In this document: piece by piece, positions 34,587 to 41,796 of the stretch | Position numbering within the stretch: the first letter of the stretch is position 1 | Layout: each line of letters begins with the position of its first letter | Source of the DNA: ChocPot-Mid sp043804925 | GTDB taxonomy: Bacteria > Bacteroidota > Ignavibacteria > Kapaibacteriales > UBA2268 | DNA length: 64,000 bases | Direction: 5' to 3' | Assembly (NCBI GenBank): GCA_043804925.1 | Contig: JAZDIP010000022.1 | Location: forward strand, 168,287-232,286 | Translations under genes and position numbers: made by a program | The notes under the pieces: model-generated | The model's input: the letters and a program-made list of their open reading frames with translations, nothing else | The model's database searches: none | What the model was told of the DNA's origin: nothing

Positions 34587-34894
34587 AAAAACCTCATTGA
34601 TTTCAAATTTTTCAATATAAATATTACGTAAATATAATAAAATATATTGATAATATCAAATATATTACATAATAAACGTTACGTAAAATACGTAATAAAT
34701 GATTAATATTATAATATTATTACGTAAATAACGTTACATATTTTTCGTGATATTATTTTTATTTCCAATATTTAATTTATATTTGTATTAATTATTTGTA
34801 ATATAATGATTTATATTGTATTTTTGTAATTGTAATCGAAAATAGTTAGTACTTTAAGCGATTGTAATCGTAAACAGTCAAAATGGAGGCAAGT
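34587..34894. promoter_or_regulatory. Divergent control region with repeated TACGTA palindromes
   Basis: A 308-bp very AT-rich gap between two divergent AAA ATPase genes. TTACGTAA occurs at 34624-34631, 34679-34686 and 34720-34727, and a TACGTA variant at 34688-34695. The longer word AATAA(A)CGTTAC(G/A)TA occurs twice (about 34671 and 34726). Nearer the plus gene, TTGTAATCG is repeated at 34830-34838 and 34862-34870 (32-bp period), each followed by (A/T)AAA.AGT. These could be operators for a shared regulator; no such regulator is nearby. Confidence 0.6.
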
Positions 34895-36031
34895 ATGATT
34901 AATAGGAAAATTGCTGATGAGCTAATTAATAACCTGAATTCAGGTAAAGTTTTGATAATATATGGTCCAAGACAAGTTGGAAAAACTACTTTGTTGTTAG
35001 AGTTGTCTGCTAAAATCAATAAAAAAATTATTTGGTTGAATGGAGACGAACCGGACATAAGAGCAATTCTTGATAATGCTACTTCAACAAAATTAAGGAC
35101 AATAATTAATGATAATGAAATAGTCATAATTGATGAAGCTCAAAGAATTGTGAATATTGGAATGGTATTAAAACTCAAACATGACAATATAAAAAAAATA
35201 AATTTGATTGCTACAGGTTCATCCTCATTTGATTTGTCAAACAATATTAATGAACCTCTTACCGGAAGAAAATTCGAGTACAATCTTTATCCATTATCAT
35301 TTCAAGAGATGGTTGAACATCATGGGATTCTTGAAGAAAAACGTTTACTTGAACACCGTCTGATTTTTGGTTATTATCCCGAAATTGTTACAAGTGAGGG
35401 TGATAAAAGTAAACTTTTAATAAATCTTTCAAATAGTTATTTATACAAAGATTTATTAATATATGACGCTATTAAAAAGCCATCTCTGCTTGAAAAAATA
35501 TTAAAATCATTGGCGTTGCAGGTTGGATGTGAAGTCAATTATAATGAACTGTCTAATCAATTGCAATGCGATAAAGGAACAGTTGAAAAATATATTGACC
35601 TACTTGAAAAAGTATTCGTTATTTTCCGGCTTCATTCATACAGCAAAAACATAAGGACTGAGATTAAAAAATCAAAAAAAGTATATTTCTTTGATAACGG
35701 TATTATGAATGCAATTACCGGAAATTTTAATCCTATTGAAAGAAGAAATGATATTGGTGCTCTTTGGGAAAATTTTTGTGTTTCTGAGCGGAAAAAATTT
35801 AATAGTAATAATAATCGAAGAGTAAATGCATATTTTTGGAGGACAAAAACACAACAGGAAATTGATTACATTGAAATAGAAAATGATAAGTTCTTTGCAT
35901 ATGAATTCAAATGGAACCCGACGTCTAAAGGGAAGTTTACAAAATCCTTTTTTGAATCATATGATGTAACGGTTAGTAAAACTATAAATCGTGAAAATTA
36001 TTTAGAGTTTACTGCTGGGATAAATTTCTGA
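34895..36031 (+). CDS. ATPase with AAA_14 and DUF4143 domains
   Basis: 378 residues. Start set at ATG 34895, where GGAGG is five bases upstream; ATG 34883 would contain that Shine-Dalgarno. Walker A GPRQVGKTT (24-32), sensor-like DEAQRI (Walker B region VIIDEAQ), GSSSFDLSNN...LTGRKFEYNLYPLSFQEM, all the classic AAA_14/DUF4143 sequence. The second half has a winged-helix (KPSLLEKILKSLALQVGCEVNYNELS) and a restriction-endonuclease-like C-terminus (AYFWRTKTQQEIDYIE...FFAYEFKWNP) typical of DUF4143. Function of the family is not settled; it is frequent in mobile and defence-rich regions. Confidence 0.88.
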   Translation: MINRKIADELINNLNSGKVLIIYGPRQVGKTTLLLELSAKINKKIIWLNGDEPDIRAILDNATSTKLRTIINDNEIVIIDEAQRIVNIGMVLKLKHDNIKKINLIATGSSSFDLSNNINEPLTGRKFEYNLYPLSFQEMVEHHGILEEKRLLEHRLIFGYYPEIVTSEGDKSKLLINLSNSYLYKDLLIYDAIKKPSLLEKILKSLALQVGCEVNYNELSNQLQCDKGTVEKYIDLLEKVFVIFRLHSYSKNIRTEIKKSKKVYFFDNGIMNAITGNFNPIERRNDIGALWENFCVSERKKFNSNNNRRVNAYFWRTKTQQEIDYIEIENDKFFAYEFKWNPTSKGKFTKSFFESYDVTVSKTINRENYLEFTAGINF

Positions 36032-36106
36032 TACTATCGAAAAAAATAAACCAATCCAGCTTTCGGATATTTTTGGATACACTTGTATATTATTTTTTAT
36101 AAATTA

Positions 36107-36742
36107 CTAATTTACCCTTCCTTCCCGAATCTCCTGAATCAATCTGTTGACTTCGTTTTCATAACCGTCACGATTAGCATTCAATTCGAGATATTTTTCC
36201 AAATCTCTCAAAGCCGCATCACCTCTGCCTTCCAACTTATGTAATGCGCCACGTGCATAATAAGCCAGTCCATATTTTGAGTCTAAATCTATTGCTTTGG
36301 AGAAATCTATTAGAGCTTTGTCGTATTGGCTGTTTAGTTTGAAAGCATTGCCTCTTGCATAAAAGTAATCCGATTTTGTTTTGTCCAAATCAATTGCTTT
36401 GTCTAAGCTGCTGATTGCTTCAGTATAACTTCCGTCTTGAATATAACTCAAGCCCAAAGCATAATGAGCATCTGCCATATTATTGTCGTAATATACCGCT
36501 TTTGAAAAATCATTGATTGACTCTTTTACTTTTCCCAAGTTTGAATTGGCAAGACCTTTGCCGTAATAAGCAGGGGCATAGTCGTCTTTAGCTTCTATTG
36601 CTTTATCGTAAAAAACAACTGCCGATTCAAATTCACCGGCAAGCAGTGCATCATAAGCCGATTGCAAGTATCCTTTTTCATCTGCTTTTAATATGTTAAT
36701 TATCGTAAAAAACGATATTAATAATATAAGAAACTTTTTCAT
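36107..36742 (-). CDS. Exported tetratricopeptide repeat protein
   Basis: 211 residues. Signal peptide MKKFLILLISFFTIINILKA, then about five TPR units of 34 residues (YLQSAYDALLAGEFESAVVFYDKAI, APAYYGKGLANSNLGKVKESINDFSKAV, ADAHYALGLSYIQDGSYTEAISSLDKAI, SDYFYARGNAFKLNSQYDKALIDFSKAI, LAYYARGALHKLEGRGDAALRDLEKYL). TPRs form a superhelix for protein-protein contacts. It probably sits in the periplasm as an assembly scaffold; no partner is visible. Divergent from lysA, with a 166-base gap. Confidence 0.9.
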   Translation of the reverse strand: MKKFLILLISFFTIINILKADEKGYLQSAYDALLAGEFESAVVFYDKAIEAKDDYAPAYYGKGLANSNLGKVKESINDFSKAVYYDNNMADAHYALGLSYIQDGSYTEAISSLDKAIDLDKTKSDYFYARGNAFKLNSQYDKALIDFSKAIDLDSKYGLAYYARGALHKLEGRGDAALRDLEKYLELNANRDGYENEVNRLIQEIREGRVN

Positions 36743-36859
36743 TTTTTGAACTCCACTTTATTCTTTGTTCTTTTCTGTTTTATAAACTTATAAATTAAAA
36801 AAAAATTGTCAATTCCATTCATTTTTTTTTCAAATATAATAAATGTTGAGAAAAATCTG

Positions 36860-36867
36860 TAAATTTG
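36860..36867 (+). promoter_or_regulatory. Predicted -7 promoter element of lysA (TAAATTTG)
   Basis: TAnnTTTG box 42 bases before the lysA ATG, with an AGG (36899-36901) nine bases before that ATG. No good -33 box is seen at the right distance. Confidence 0.4.
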
Positions 36868-36908
36868 CATGCTTTTTTAAGAATAAATTTATTGAAACAG
36901 GTTAAACT

Positions 36909-38141
36909 ATGGAATTAATTAACGAAAATTATTACATAGGCGGTCTTAAAGTATTGGATTTATGTGAAAAATACTCGACACCGCTTTATGTTTACGATAC
37001 ATCTAAAATGATTGGGCAATATAACAAAATGCTCAATGCTTTTTCTTACCCGAATGTTAAAATCAACTATGCCTGCAAGGCATTAACAAATAAAAATATT
37101 TTGAAACTCTTTAAAAATCTTGGTTCAGGATTGGATTGCGTTTCGATTCAGGAAGTATGGTTAGGACTTAATGCTGGATTCAAGCCACAGGATATTATTT
37201 ACACTCCGAACTGCGTGTCTTTCGAAGAAATCGCATTAGCTGTCAAAGAGGGAGTAAAAATCAATATTGATAATATCTCGATTTTAGACCAGTTTGGGCA
37301 TGAGTTTGGAAATAAAATTCCTGTTTGCATTAGGGTTAATCCGCATATCATGGCAGGTTCCCATACAAAAATTTCAGTGGGGCATATTGACTCTAAGTTC
37401 GGTATTTCTATTCATCAAATCCCACTTGTCGAACGTATCGTTCAAACTCATAATATTATTGTTGAAGGTATCCATATGCATACCGGCTCGGATATACTCG
37501 ATGTTGAAGTGTTCTTACAGGGTGCTGAAATACTGTTTGATGTTGTCAAAAAATTTCCGAATATCGAATACATTGATTTCGGCAGCGGTTTCAAGGTTCC
37601 ATACAAACCTGACGACATAGAAACAGATATCGAAGAGCTTGGAGAAAAAATATCCGAACGCTTCAACAAATTTTCAAAAGAATTAGGCAAGGAAATTACA
37701 CTTATGTTTGAACCCGGGAAATATCTGGTTAGTGAATCAGGATACTTCTTAGTTACGGTTAACGTTGTAAAACAGACAACATCTACAATTTTTGCAGGTG
37801 TTGACTCCGGTATGAACCACCTAATCAGACCAATGTTTTACGATGCATATCATCATATTGTCAATGTTTCTAAACCAATGAACAAGCCGCGTATTTATTC
37901 AGTTGTAGGGTATATTTGCGAAACTGATACTTTCGGTTACGACCGCAAAATTGCGGAAATTTCTGAAGGGGATATTTTAGGATTCAGAAATGCAGGTGCT
38001 TATTGCTATGCAATGTCATCAAATTATAATTCCCGTTTTCGCCCGGCAGAAGTTATGATTCACGAAGGCAAAGACTATTTGATAAGAGAACGCGAGACGA
38101 TAGAAGACCTAATGAAAAATCAGGTGGATGTGGAGTTTTAA
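36909..38141 (+). CDS. lysA: Diaminopimelate decarboxylase
   Basis: 410 residues. PLP enzyme of fold type III that decarboxylates meso-diaminopimelate to L-lysine, the last step of the pathway. The PLP-binding lysine is K57 in NYACKALTNKNILK; HTGSDILD (glycine and histidine loop), GSGFKVPY (phosphate-binding GGG-like loop, altered) and MFEPGKYLVSESG (family EPGR) are present. The ornithine-like lineage is excluded by YGYICETDTFGYDR-type C-terminal sequence, where CETDTF is the DAP-specific CExxD motif. ACAGG precedes the ATG. Downstream lies a repeat field, so it is monocistronic. Confidence 0.92.
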   Translation: MELINENYYIGGLKVLDLCEKYSTPLYVYDTSKMIGQYNKMLNAFSYPNVKINYACKALTNKNILKLFKNLGSGLDCVSIQEVWLGLNAGFKPQDIIYTPNCVSFEEIALAVKEGVKINIDNISILDQFGHEFGNKIPVCIRVNPHIMAGSHTKISVGHIDSKFGISIHQIPLVERIVQTHNIIVEGIHMHTGSDILDVEVFLQGAEILFDVVKKFPNIEYIDFGSGFKVPYKPDDIETDIEELGEKISERFNKFSKELGKEITLMFEPGKYLVSESGYFLVTVNVVKQTTSTIFAGVDSGMNHLIRPMFYDAYHHIVNVSKPMNKPRIYSVVGYICETDTFGYDRKIAEISEGDILGFRNAGAYCYAMSSNYNSRFRPAEVMIHEGKDYLIRERETIEDLMKNQVDVEF

Positions 38142-38660
38142 CAAACATTTATTTTGGGAAAATGTAAAAAGCGAAACGTGAAACGTGAAACGGAATACAA
38201 TGTCTGACCGCTGATTTAAACTGATTGAGATGATTTCTATGATTTTCACCTTGTCTTGATTTGTTATTACACTGAGAGGTGAAATTCAGGGATTTCGTAA
38301 TTCGTTATCAATAAAGGATATATTGGATTTAAAAAAATTAGTTTCACCTAATGCACCACAGTTTTAGATTTTTTATTTTGTCGGTTTCATTCGACAGTGG
38401 AATCTTTTGTACCGACAAGAAAGCAATCCGTTAAGTTTAGATTTTCAATATATTTACTGCGATTAAAATATAAAATGTCGCATTTGTCGTGTTTTTTTAT
38501 TTTTTCGTTTTCGGTTGTCGGAACTGTGATTTTTATGATTAATTTGATTATTATGATTTTTTCGTGAAACGCGAAAACGTGAAACGTAAAACGAAATTCA
38601 GTTACACTGAGATACACTGAGAATTCACAGAGTTCCACAGAGAATTTTCCGAACAATTAA

Positions 38661-38724
38661 TTTGCAAAGAACGAGATGGACGAAATTACGAGTTTGGTGC
38701 GAAATGTAATTTATTTTATTTTGA
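38661..38724 (+). repeat. 64-bp direct repeat, copy 1
   Basis: Starts TTTGCAAAGAACGAGATGG and runs to TTTATTTTGA. Identical to 38855-38918 apart from one G/A difference in the twelfth to fifteenth base. Confidence 0.9.
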
Positions 38725-38808
38725 TTTTATTTTAATTATAAAGCGGAATGTGAAACCAAAGACAATTACACAGAGCTACTCAGAGGATGCACAGAGTTGC
38801 ACAGAGCT

Positions 38809-38840
38809 ACACACCCCTAACCCCTCTTAATAGAGGGGAT
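38809..38840. repeat. CCCCTCT hairpin repeat flanking the island (left copy)
   Basis: ACACACCCCTAA then CCCCTCT-TAAT-AGAGGGG, a 7-bp perfect stem. A related element in the same orientation lies at 44787-44825, on the other side of the accessory genes. Confidence 0.7.
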
Positions 38841-38854
38841 TATTAACATTTCTA

Positions 38855-38918
38855 TTTGCAAAGAACAAGATGGACGAAATTACGAGTTTGGTGCGAAATG
38901 TAATTTATTTTATTTTGA
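38855..38918 (+). repeat. 64-bp direct repeat, copy 2
   Basis: Second copy of the element at 38661-38724, 194 bp downstream, with one mismatch. Confidence 0.9.
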
Positions 38919-39214
38919 AAAGGTTTTTATTTCGTGAAACAGCGAAACTGCGAAAACGTGAAACGTAAAACGAAAGACAGTTACACGGAGTTACACTGAG
39001 AATTCACAGAGTTGCACAGAGAAAATGTCTGAACCGCTGATTTAGCTGATTGAAATGATTTCGCTGATTTTTTGCTGTCAGGTGTAACAAAGACAGAACG
39101 AAATTAAAATGTAGTATGTAAAATGTAGAATGGAAGGCGGTTACACGGAGTTACACAGAGGAGGCACAGAGGGGCACAGAGAAATTAACAATTAGCAATT
39201 AACAATTGCTTTCT

Positions 39215-40297
39215 CTATTTTCCTGCTTTTCGTCTATTATCTTCTTTACAGAGCATTTGACAATTTTCAGCTATTGTTTTTCCTCCTAAGTGCCATGGTG
39301 TAATGTGGTCTGCTTCCATATCTTCTAATTCAAACTTCTTTTTGCATTTAACACAAATACCTTTTTGTCTTTCGTAAGATTCTCTTTTTTGGTTATCTGA
39401 AAAAGCACGAATGTTTAAATATTTTTCATCTTCAGTAAGAAGATATTCATAGATACCTTTTTTACTCGTAACATCTTCGTCCATCATCAAGCGGACGATT
39501 TCCTTTTCAAATGCTTCGGGTACAAATTTTTTATCCTTAAATTTATTATATAAAACTCCCCATTCGATGCCCTTCATCTCTTTGCGGTACTTTGGGAAAA
39601 TTTTCCGGACCCATTCAATCACTCTTTGAAAATAAACCCATAAATCCTTAGCGTCATCATCATGTTGGTGCTTTGACATATAGTCTTCTATATTGCCGTT
39701 TGAAAGCCAATCGATAGCTGTTTCCAAATATTCCTGACGGATGGCTGTTCCGCTAAGATAATCATGGCCGATTTGATAAGCGACACATCCGTTTTTGCTG
39801 AAATACCGCTTTGCATCGGTTACCCATGAACCCGAATACACAGCATTACGCAATTCTTGGTCTGACAACTTTTCTCCGGCAATGTTAATTGTCCTGAACC
39901 AATCCAATCTTTCGCTATCAGTGCCACTGCAAAAATATATCATTAATTTATAATTATGGATTTGCTCTTTTTTATCATCTTGTAGATTATGGAAATATAG
40001 TTTCTCAAAAGAAAAATCCCCGTTTACATATTGACAAATTGAAATTGTCCGTTGCTGTCCGTCTATAATTTCAAAATTGCCGTCGTCGCGAACATGCCAA
40101 TACATCACATTCAAAGGAAAATCTTTTTTAATAGTATCAATAACAGCATCACGTTGCTTGTCCTTGTAGATAAATTCCCTTTGGTATGGCGGGCGAATGT
40201 CAAGTTTGCCTCCAAAACCAATAACACCGTCTTCGGCATTGTCTTTGTAGCCCTCTGCCAATTGCTTTACGGTAATTTCTTTAAGTTCTATTTTCAT
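39215..40297 (-). CDS. DUF262 protein with C-terminal HNH endonuclease domain
   Basis: 360 residues. N-terminal DUF262 (ParB/GmrS-like) domain with RPPYQREFIYKDKQRDAVIDTI and the nucleotide-binding signature IIDGQQRT (77-84). The last ~50 residues are an HNH nuclease with zinc-binding cysteines: CVKCKKKFELEDMEADHITPWHLGGKT followed by NCQMLCKEDNRR. In GmrSD-type enzymes, DUF262 plus an HNH (DUF1524) domain cleaves modified phage DNA; here the HNH is the classic kind. Probably an NTP-dependent DNA-cleaving defence protein. Its 5' end is echoed by two remnants upstream (41100-41153 and 41712-41762). Starts with AGGAAAT seven bases before the ATG. Confidence 0.87.
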   Translation of the reverse strand: MKIELKEITVKQLAEGYKDNAEDGVIGFGGKLDIRPPYQREFIYKDKQRDAVIDTIKKDFPLNVMYWHVRDDGNFEIIDGQQRTISICQYVNGDFSFEKLYFHNLQDDKKEQIHNYKLMIYFCSGTDSERLDWFRTINIAGEKLSDQELRNAVYSGSWVTDAKRYFSKNGCVAYQIGHDYLSGTAIRQEYLETAIDWLSNGNIEDYMSKHQHDDDAKDLWVYFQRVIEWVRKIFPKYRKEMKGIEWGVLYNKFKDKKFVPEAFEKEIVRLMMDEDVTSKKGIYEYLLTEDEKYLNIRAFSDNQKRESYERQKGICVKCKKKFELEDMEADHITPWHLGGKTIAENCQMLCKEDNRRKAGK

Positions 40298-40305
40298 AAC
40301 ATTTC

Positions 40306-41112
40306 CTATTTCAATAATTTTCTATTTTCCGATTCCGATAAAACAATCATTTGATGAATTGCTATATTATTTAATTTGATTAATCTGTCTTTTTGTGGCA
40401 ATCCGTCACTAATTAGTACTGCATTCAAGCTTTCCATATTCGATAAGCAAATTAATTCATTAATCGTCGCATAATCCCTGATATTTCCTTTTAAGTCCGG
40501 GTTTGCCTCCCGCCATTGTTTGGCAGTTATACCGAACATAGCAACATTAAGCACGTCTGCTTCGCTGGCATAAATAACAGATGTTTGGGCAGTTGTCAAT
40601 TCTTTCGGAATCAGGTTTTGCTTTATTGCATCAGTATGAATACGGTAGTTAAGCTTTGCCAATTCACGTTTTGCAGTCCATCCGAGTTGTTTTTGTTCTT
40701 CCTCTTTCAACCGCTGAAATTCTTTAATCAGGTATAATTCAAACTCGACAGAAATCCAACTTGCAAATTTGAAAGCAATATCTTTATGGGCAAAAGTTCC
40801 GCCATAACGTCCTGATTTTGAAACAATTCCTTTAGCATTAGTAGTGGTAATCCATTTTTGCGGAGATAAAGTAAAAGCATTTAATCCGGCTTCTTTTTTA
40901 AACCCCTCGAATTCGAGGTGTTTAAATTCTGTGTTGTTTAAGGTTTCCCAAATCCCTAAATATTCAATTGTATTTCGATTTCTCATCCAATTTGCTATAA
41001 CGGCTGTCGGTTCATCGCTTTTATATCTGGCAATATCCGTTATAGAAACATAATCTGTTTCGTTTATATGCAATATTGAAATGCTCGTTTGTTTAACTTC
41101 TATTTTTGCCAT
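40306..41112 (-). CDS. KilA-N domain DNA-binding protein
   Basis: 268 residues. Start set at ATG 41112 (MAKIEVKQTSISILHI); the longer frame to 41208 is not supported. KilA-N domain: SITDIARYKSDEPTAVIANWMRNRNTIEYLGIWE and ITTTNAKGIVSKSGRYGGTFAHKDIAFKFASWISVEFELYLIKEFQRL, both diagnostic of phage and viral KilA-N/APSES-like DNA binders. The C-terminal part (LTTAQTSVIYASEADVLNVAMFGITAKQWREANP) is common in bacterial members. The ATG overlaps the end of a small frame that copies the DUF262 start, suggesting coupling. Lies nine bases before the DUF262 gene, so the two are one operon. Confidence 0.88.
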   Translation of the reverse strand: MAKIEVKQTSISILHINETDYVSITDIARYKSDEPTAVIANWMRNRNTIEYLGIWETLNNTEFKHLEFEGFKKEAGLNAFTLSPQKWITTTNAKGIVSKSGRYGGTFAHKDIAFKFASWISVEFELYLIKEFQRLKEEEQKQLGWTAKRELAKLNYRIHTDAIKQNLIPKELTTAQTSVIYASEADVLNVAMFGITAKQWREANPDLKGNIRDYATINELICLSNMESLNAVLISDGLPQKDRLIKLNNIAIHQMIVLSESENRKLLK

Positions 41113-41153
41113 GACGATTCTTTGACAGTAATTTCTTTTAGTTCGATTTTCAT
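41100..41153 (-). pseudogene. Copy of the DUF262 gene start, overlapping the kilA-N start
   Basis: ATG 41153 opens 17 codons MKIELKEITVKESSWQK then TAG. The first 11 residues equal those of the intact DUF262 protein (MKIELKEITVK), and the bases before the ATG (AGGAAATATT) are also like those before the intact gene (AGGAAATGTT). The kilA-N ATG (41112) lies inside this frame, so translation of the remnant may lead into kilA-N. It is either a scar from gene replacement or a retained leader peptide. Confidence 0.75.
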
Positions 41154-41224
41154 AATATTTCCTTTCTACTCCTTCCAATGCTCCCGGAATTTTGAAATAT
41201 TGCAACAAATTGCAGGGAGAATTT

Positions 41225-41413
41225 TTAAAATGGGCTTTTTATTTCCAACTGTTTACAAATAATTTTACAGGTTACTTTCACAATTTCATTATGGCGGGGA
41301 ATACTTGATTGCTTAGCATTTTTTGGATTTTGCCAAATAGTATGATTGCCGCCTTCACGAAATTTAATGCATCCATTACTTTTTAGATACCGCTCAAAAT
41401 CTATTCTTTTCAT
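41225..41413 (-). CDS. hicA: HicA family mRNA interferase toxin
   Basis: 62 residues, the normal HicA size. The dsRNA-binding-like fold is marked by MKRIDFERYLKSNGCIKFREGGNHTIWQNP, with the catalytic histidine H24 in GGNHTIW, and the C-terminal HNEIVKVTCKIICKQLEI. HicA cleaves mRNA and tmRNA during stress and is held by HicB. The start codon shares a base with the hicB stop (TAATG at 41411-41415). Here antitoxin precedes toxin, an alternative order that is seen in the family. Confidence 0.92.
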   Translation of the reverse strand: MKRIDFERYLKSNGCIKFREGGNHTIWQNPKNAKQSSIPRHNEIVKVTCKIICKQLEIKSPF

Positions 41414-41640
41414 TAGGCATAAATTAGTTTTCTTTTGAGGACTTTTTGTTCTTTATAATCATTCTTTAATTGAGCCGATTGGGTATCGAGCAAAAGTTTT
41501 AATGCGTCCAATAAATTTTCTTTTAATTCTTCAATAGTCCTGCCTTGGGATATTGCCGCCGGGAATTCTTCAATTTGTCCTGCGTACCAGCCGCTTTCCT
41601 CGTCTTTTTGGATAAATATTGTCAATTTTGCATTTTTCAT
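41413..41640 (-). CDS. hicB: HicB family antitoxin
   Basis: 75 residues. Start ATG 41640 with AAGG seven bases upstream; the longer frame to 41775 adds 45 residues not in the family. HicB N-terminal half: LTIFIQKDEESGWYAGQIEEFPAAISQGRTIEELKENLLDALKLLL (family: GxYxAxVPELPGCxxxGxTxEEAxxNxxEAL). No DNA-binding domain follows, so this is the short HicB type that binds HicA but may not repress on its own. It lies 71 bases downstream of a remnant of the DUF262 start. Confidence 0.9.
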   Translation of the reverse strand: MKNAKLTIFIQKDEESGWYAGQIEEFPAAISQGRTIEELKENLLDALKLLLDTQSAQLKNDYKEQKVLKRKLIYA

Positions 41641-41711
41641 TTTTACCTTAACCTTAATTAATCTTTTAATTATTAGTTGTGACGATTTACAATCACCGAA
41701 ATTATTTTCAC

Positions 41712-41762
41712 TCAATCTTCTGCCAATTGCTTTACTGTAATTTCTTTTAGTTCGATTTTCAT
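41712..41762 (-). pseudogene. Second copy of the DUF262 gene start, upstream of hicB
   Basis: ATG 41762 begins MKIELKEITVKQLAED then TGA, 16 codons. The first 14 residues match the intact DUF262 protein exactly (MKIELKEITVKQLA). After this the sequence departs. Three related 5' ends in 1.5 kb (40297, 41153, 41762) point to repeated insertion or duplication at this spot, or to a leader reused by several genes. Confidence 0.8.
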
Positions 41763-41796
41763 ATAATATTTTCAATGATATTTTATTATATATTAA

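Larger units (their letters stand above)
38142..39214. repeat. 1-kb field of short degenerate repeats
   Basis: No gene. The DNA consists of repeated words: GTGAAACGTGAAACG (38176, 38580, 38957), CACTGAGAATTCACAGAGTTxCACAGAG (38612, 38994, with relatives at 38770 and 39140), CTGATTTxxCTGATTGAxATGATTTC (38209, 39019), a 64-bp direct repeat and a G/C hairpin. Such fields are frequent in this group of genomes. An 89-codon open frame on the minus strand here is a chance ORF. The left edge of the accessory island coincides with it. Confidence 0.8.

Noticed and set aside
36743..36908. Lysine riboswitch before lysA
   Set aside because: The leader after the -7 box is only about 35 bases, too short for the aptamer, and none of its conserved core is present.
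38387..38656. 89-codon minus-strand open frame
   Set aside because: Falls in the repeat field; translation is low complexity and lacks a ribosome binding site.
38142..39214. Possible CRISPR array in the repeat field
   Set aside because: The repeated words are 10-20 bases, unevenly spaced and drifted, and the only long repeat (64 bp) occurs twice. There are no regular unique spacers and no cas genes.
40306..41208. Longer kilA-N start at 41208
   Set aside because: The extra 32 residues come from the out-of-frame reading of the DUF262 remnant; ATG 41112 begins the domain-like sequence.
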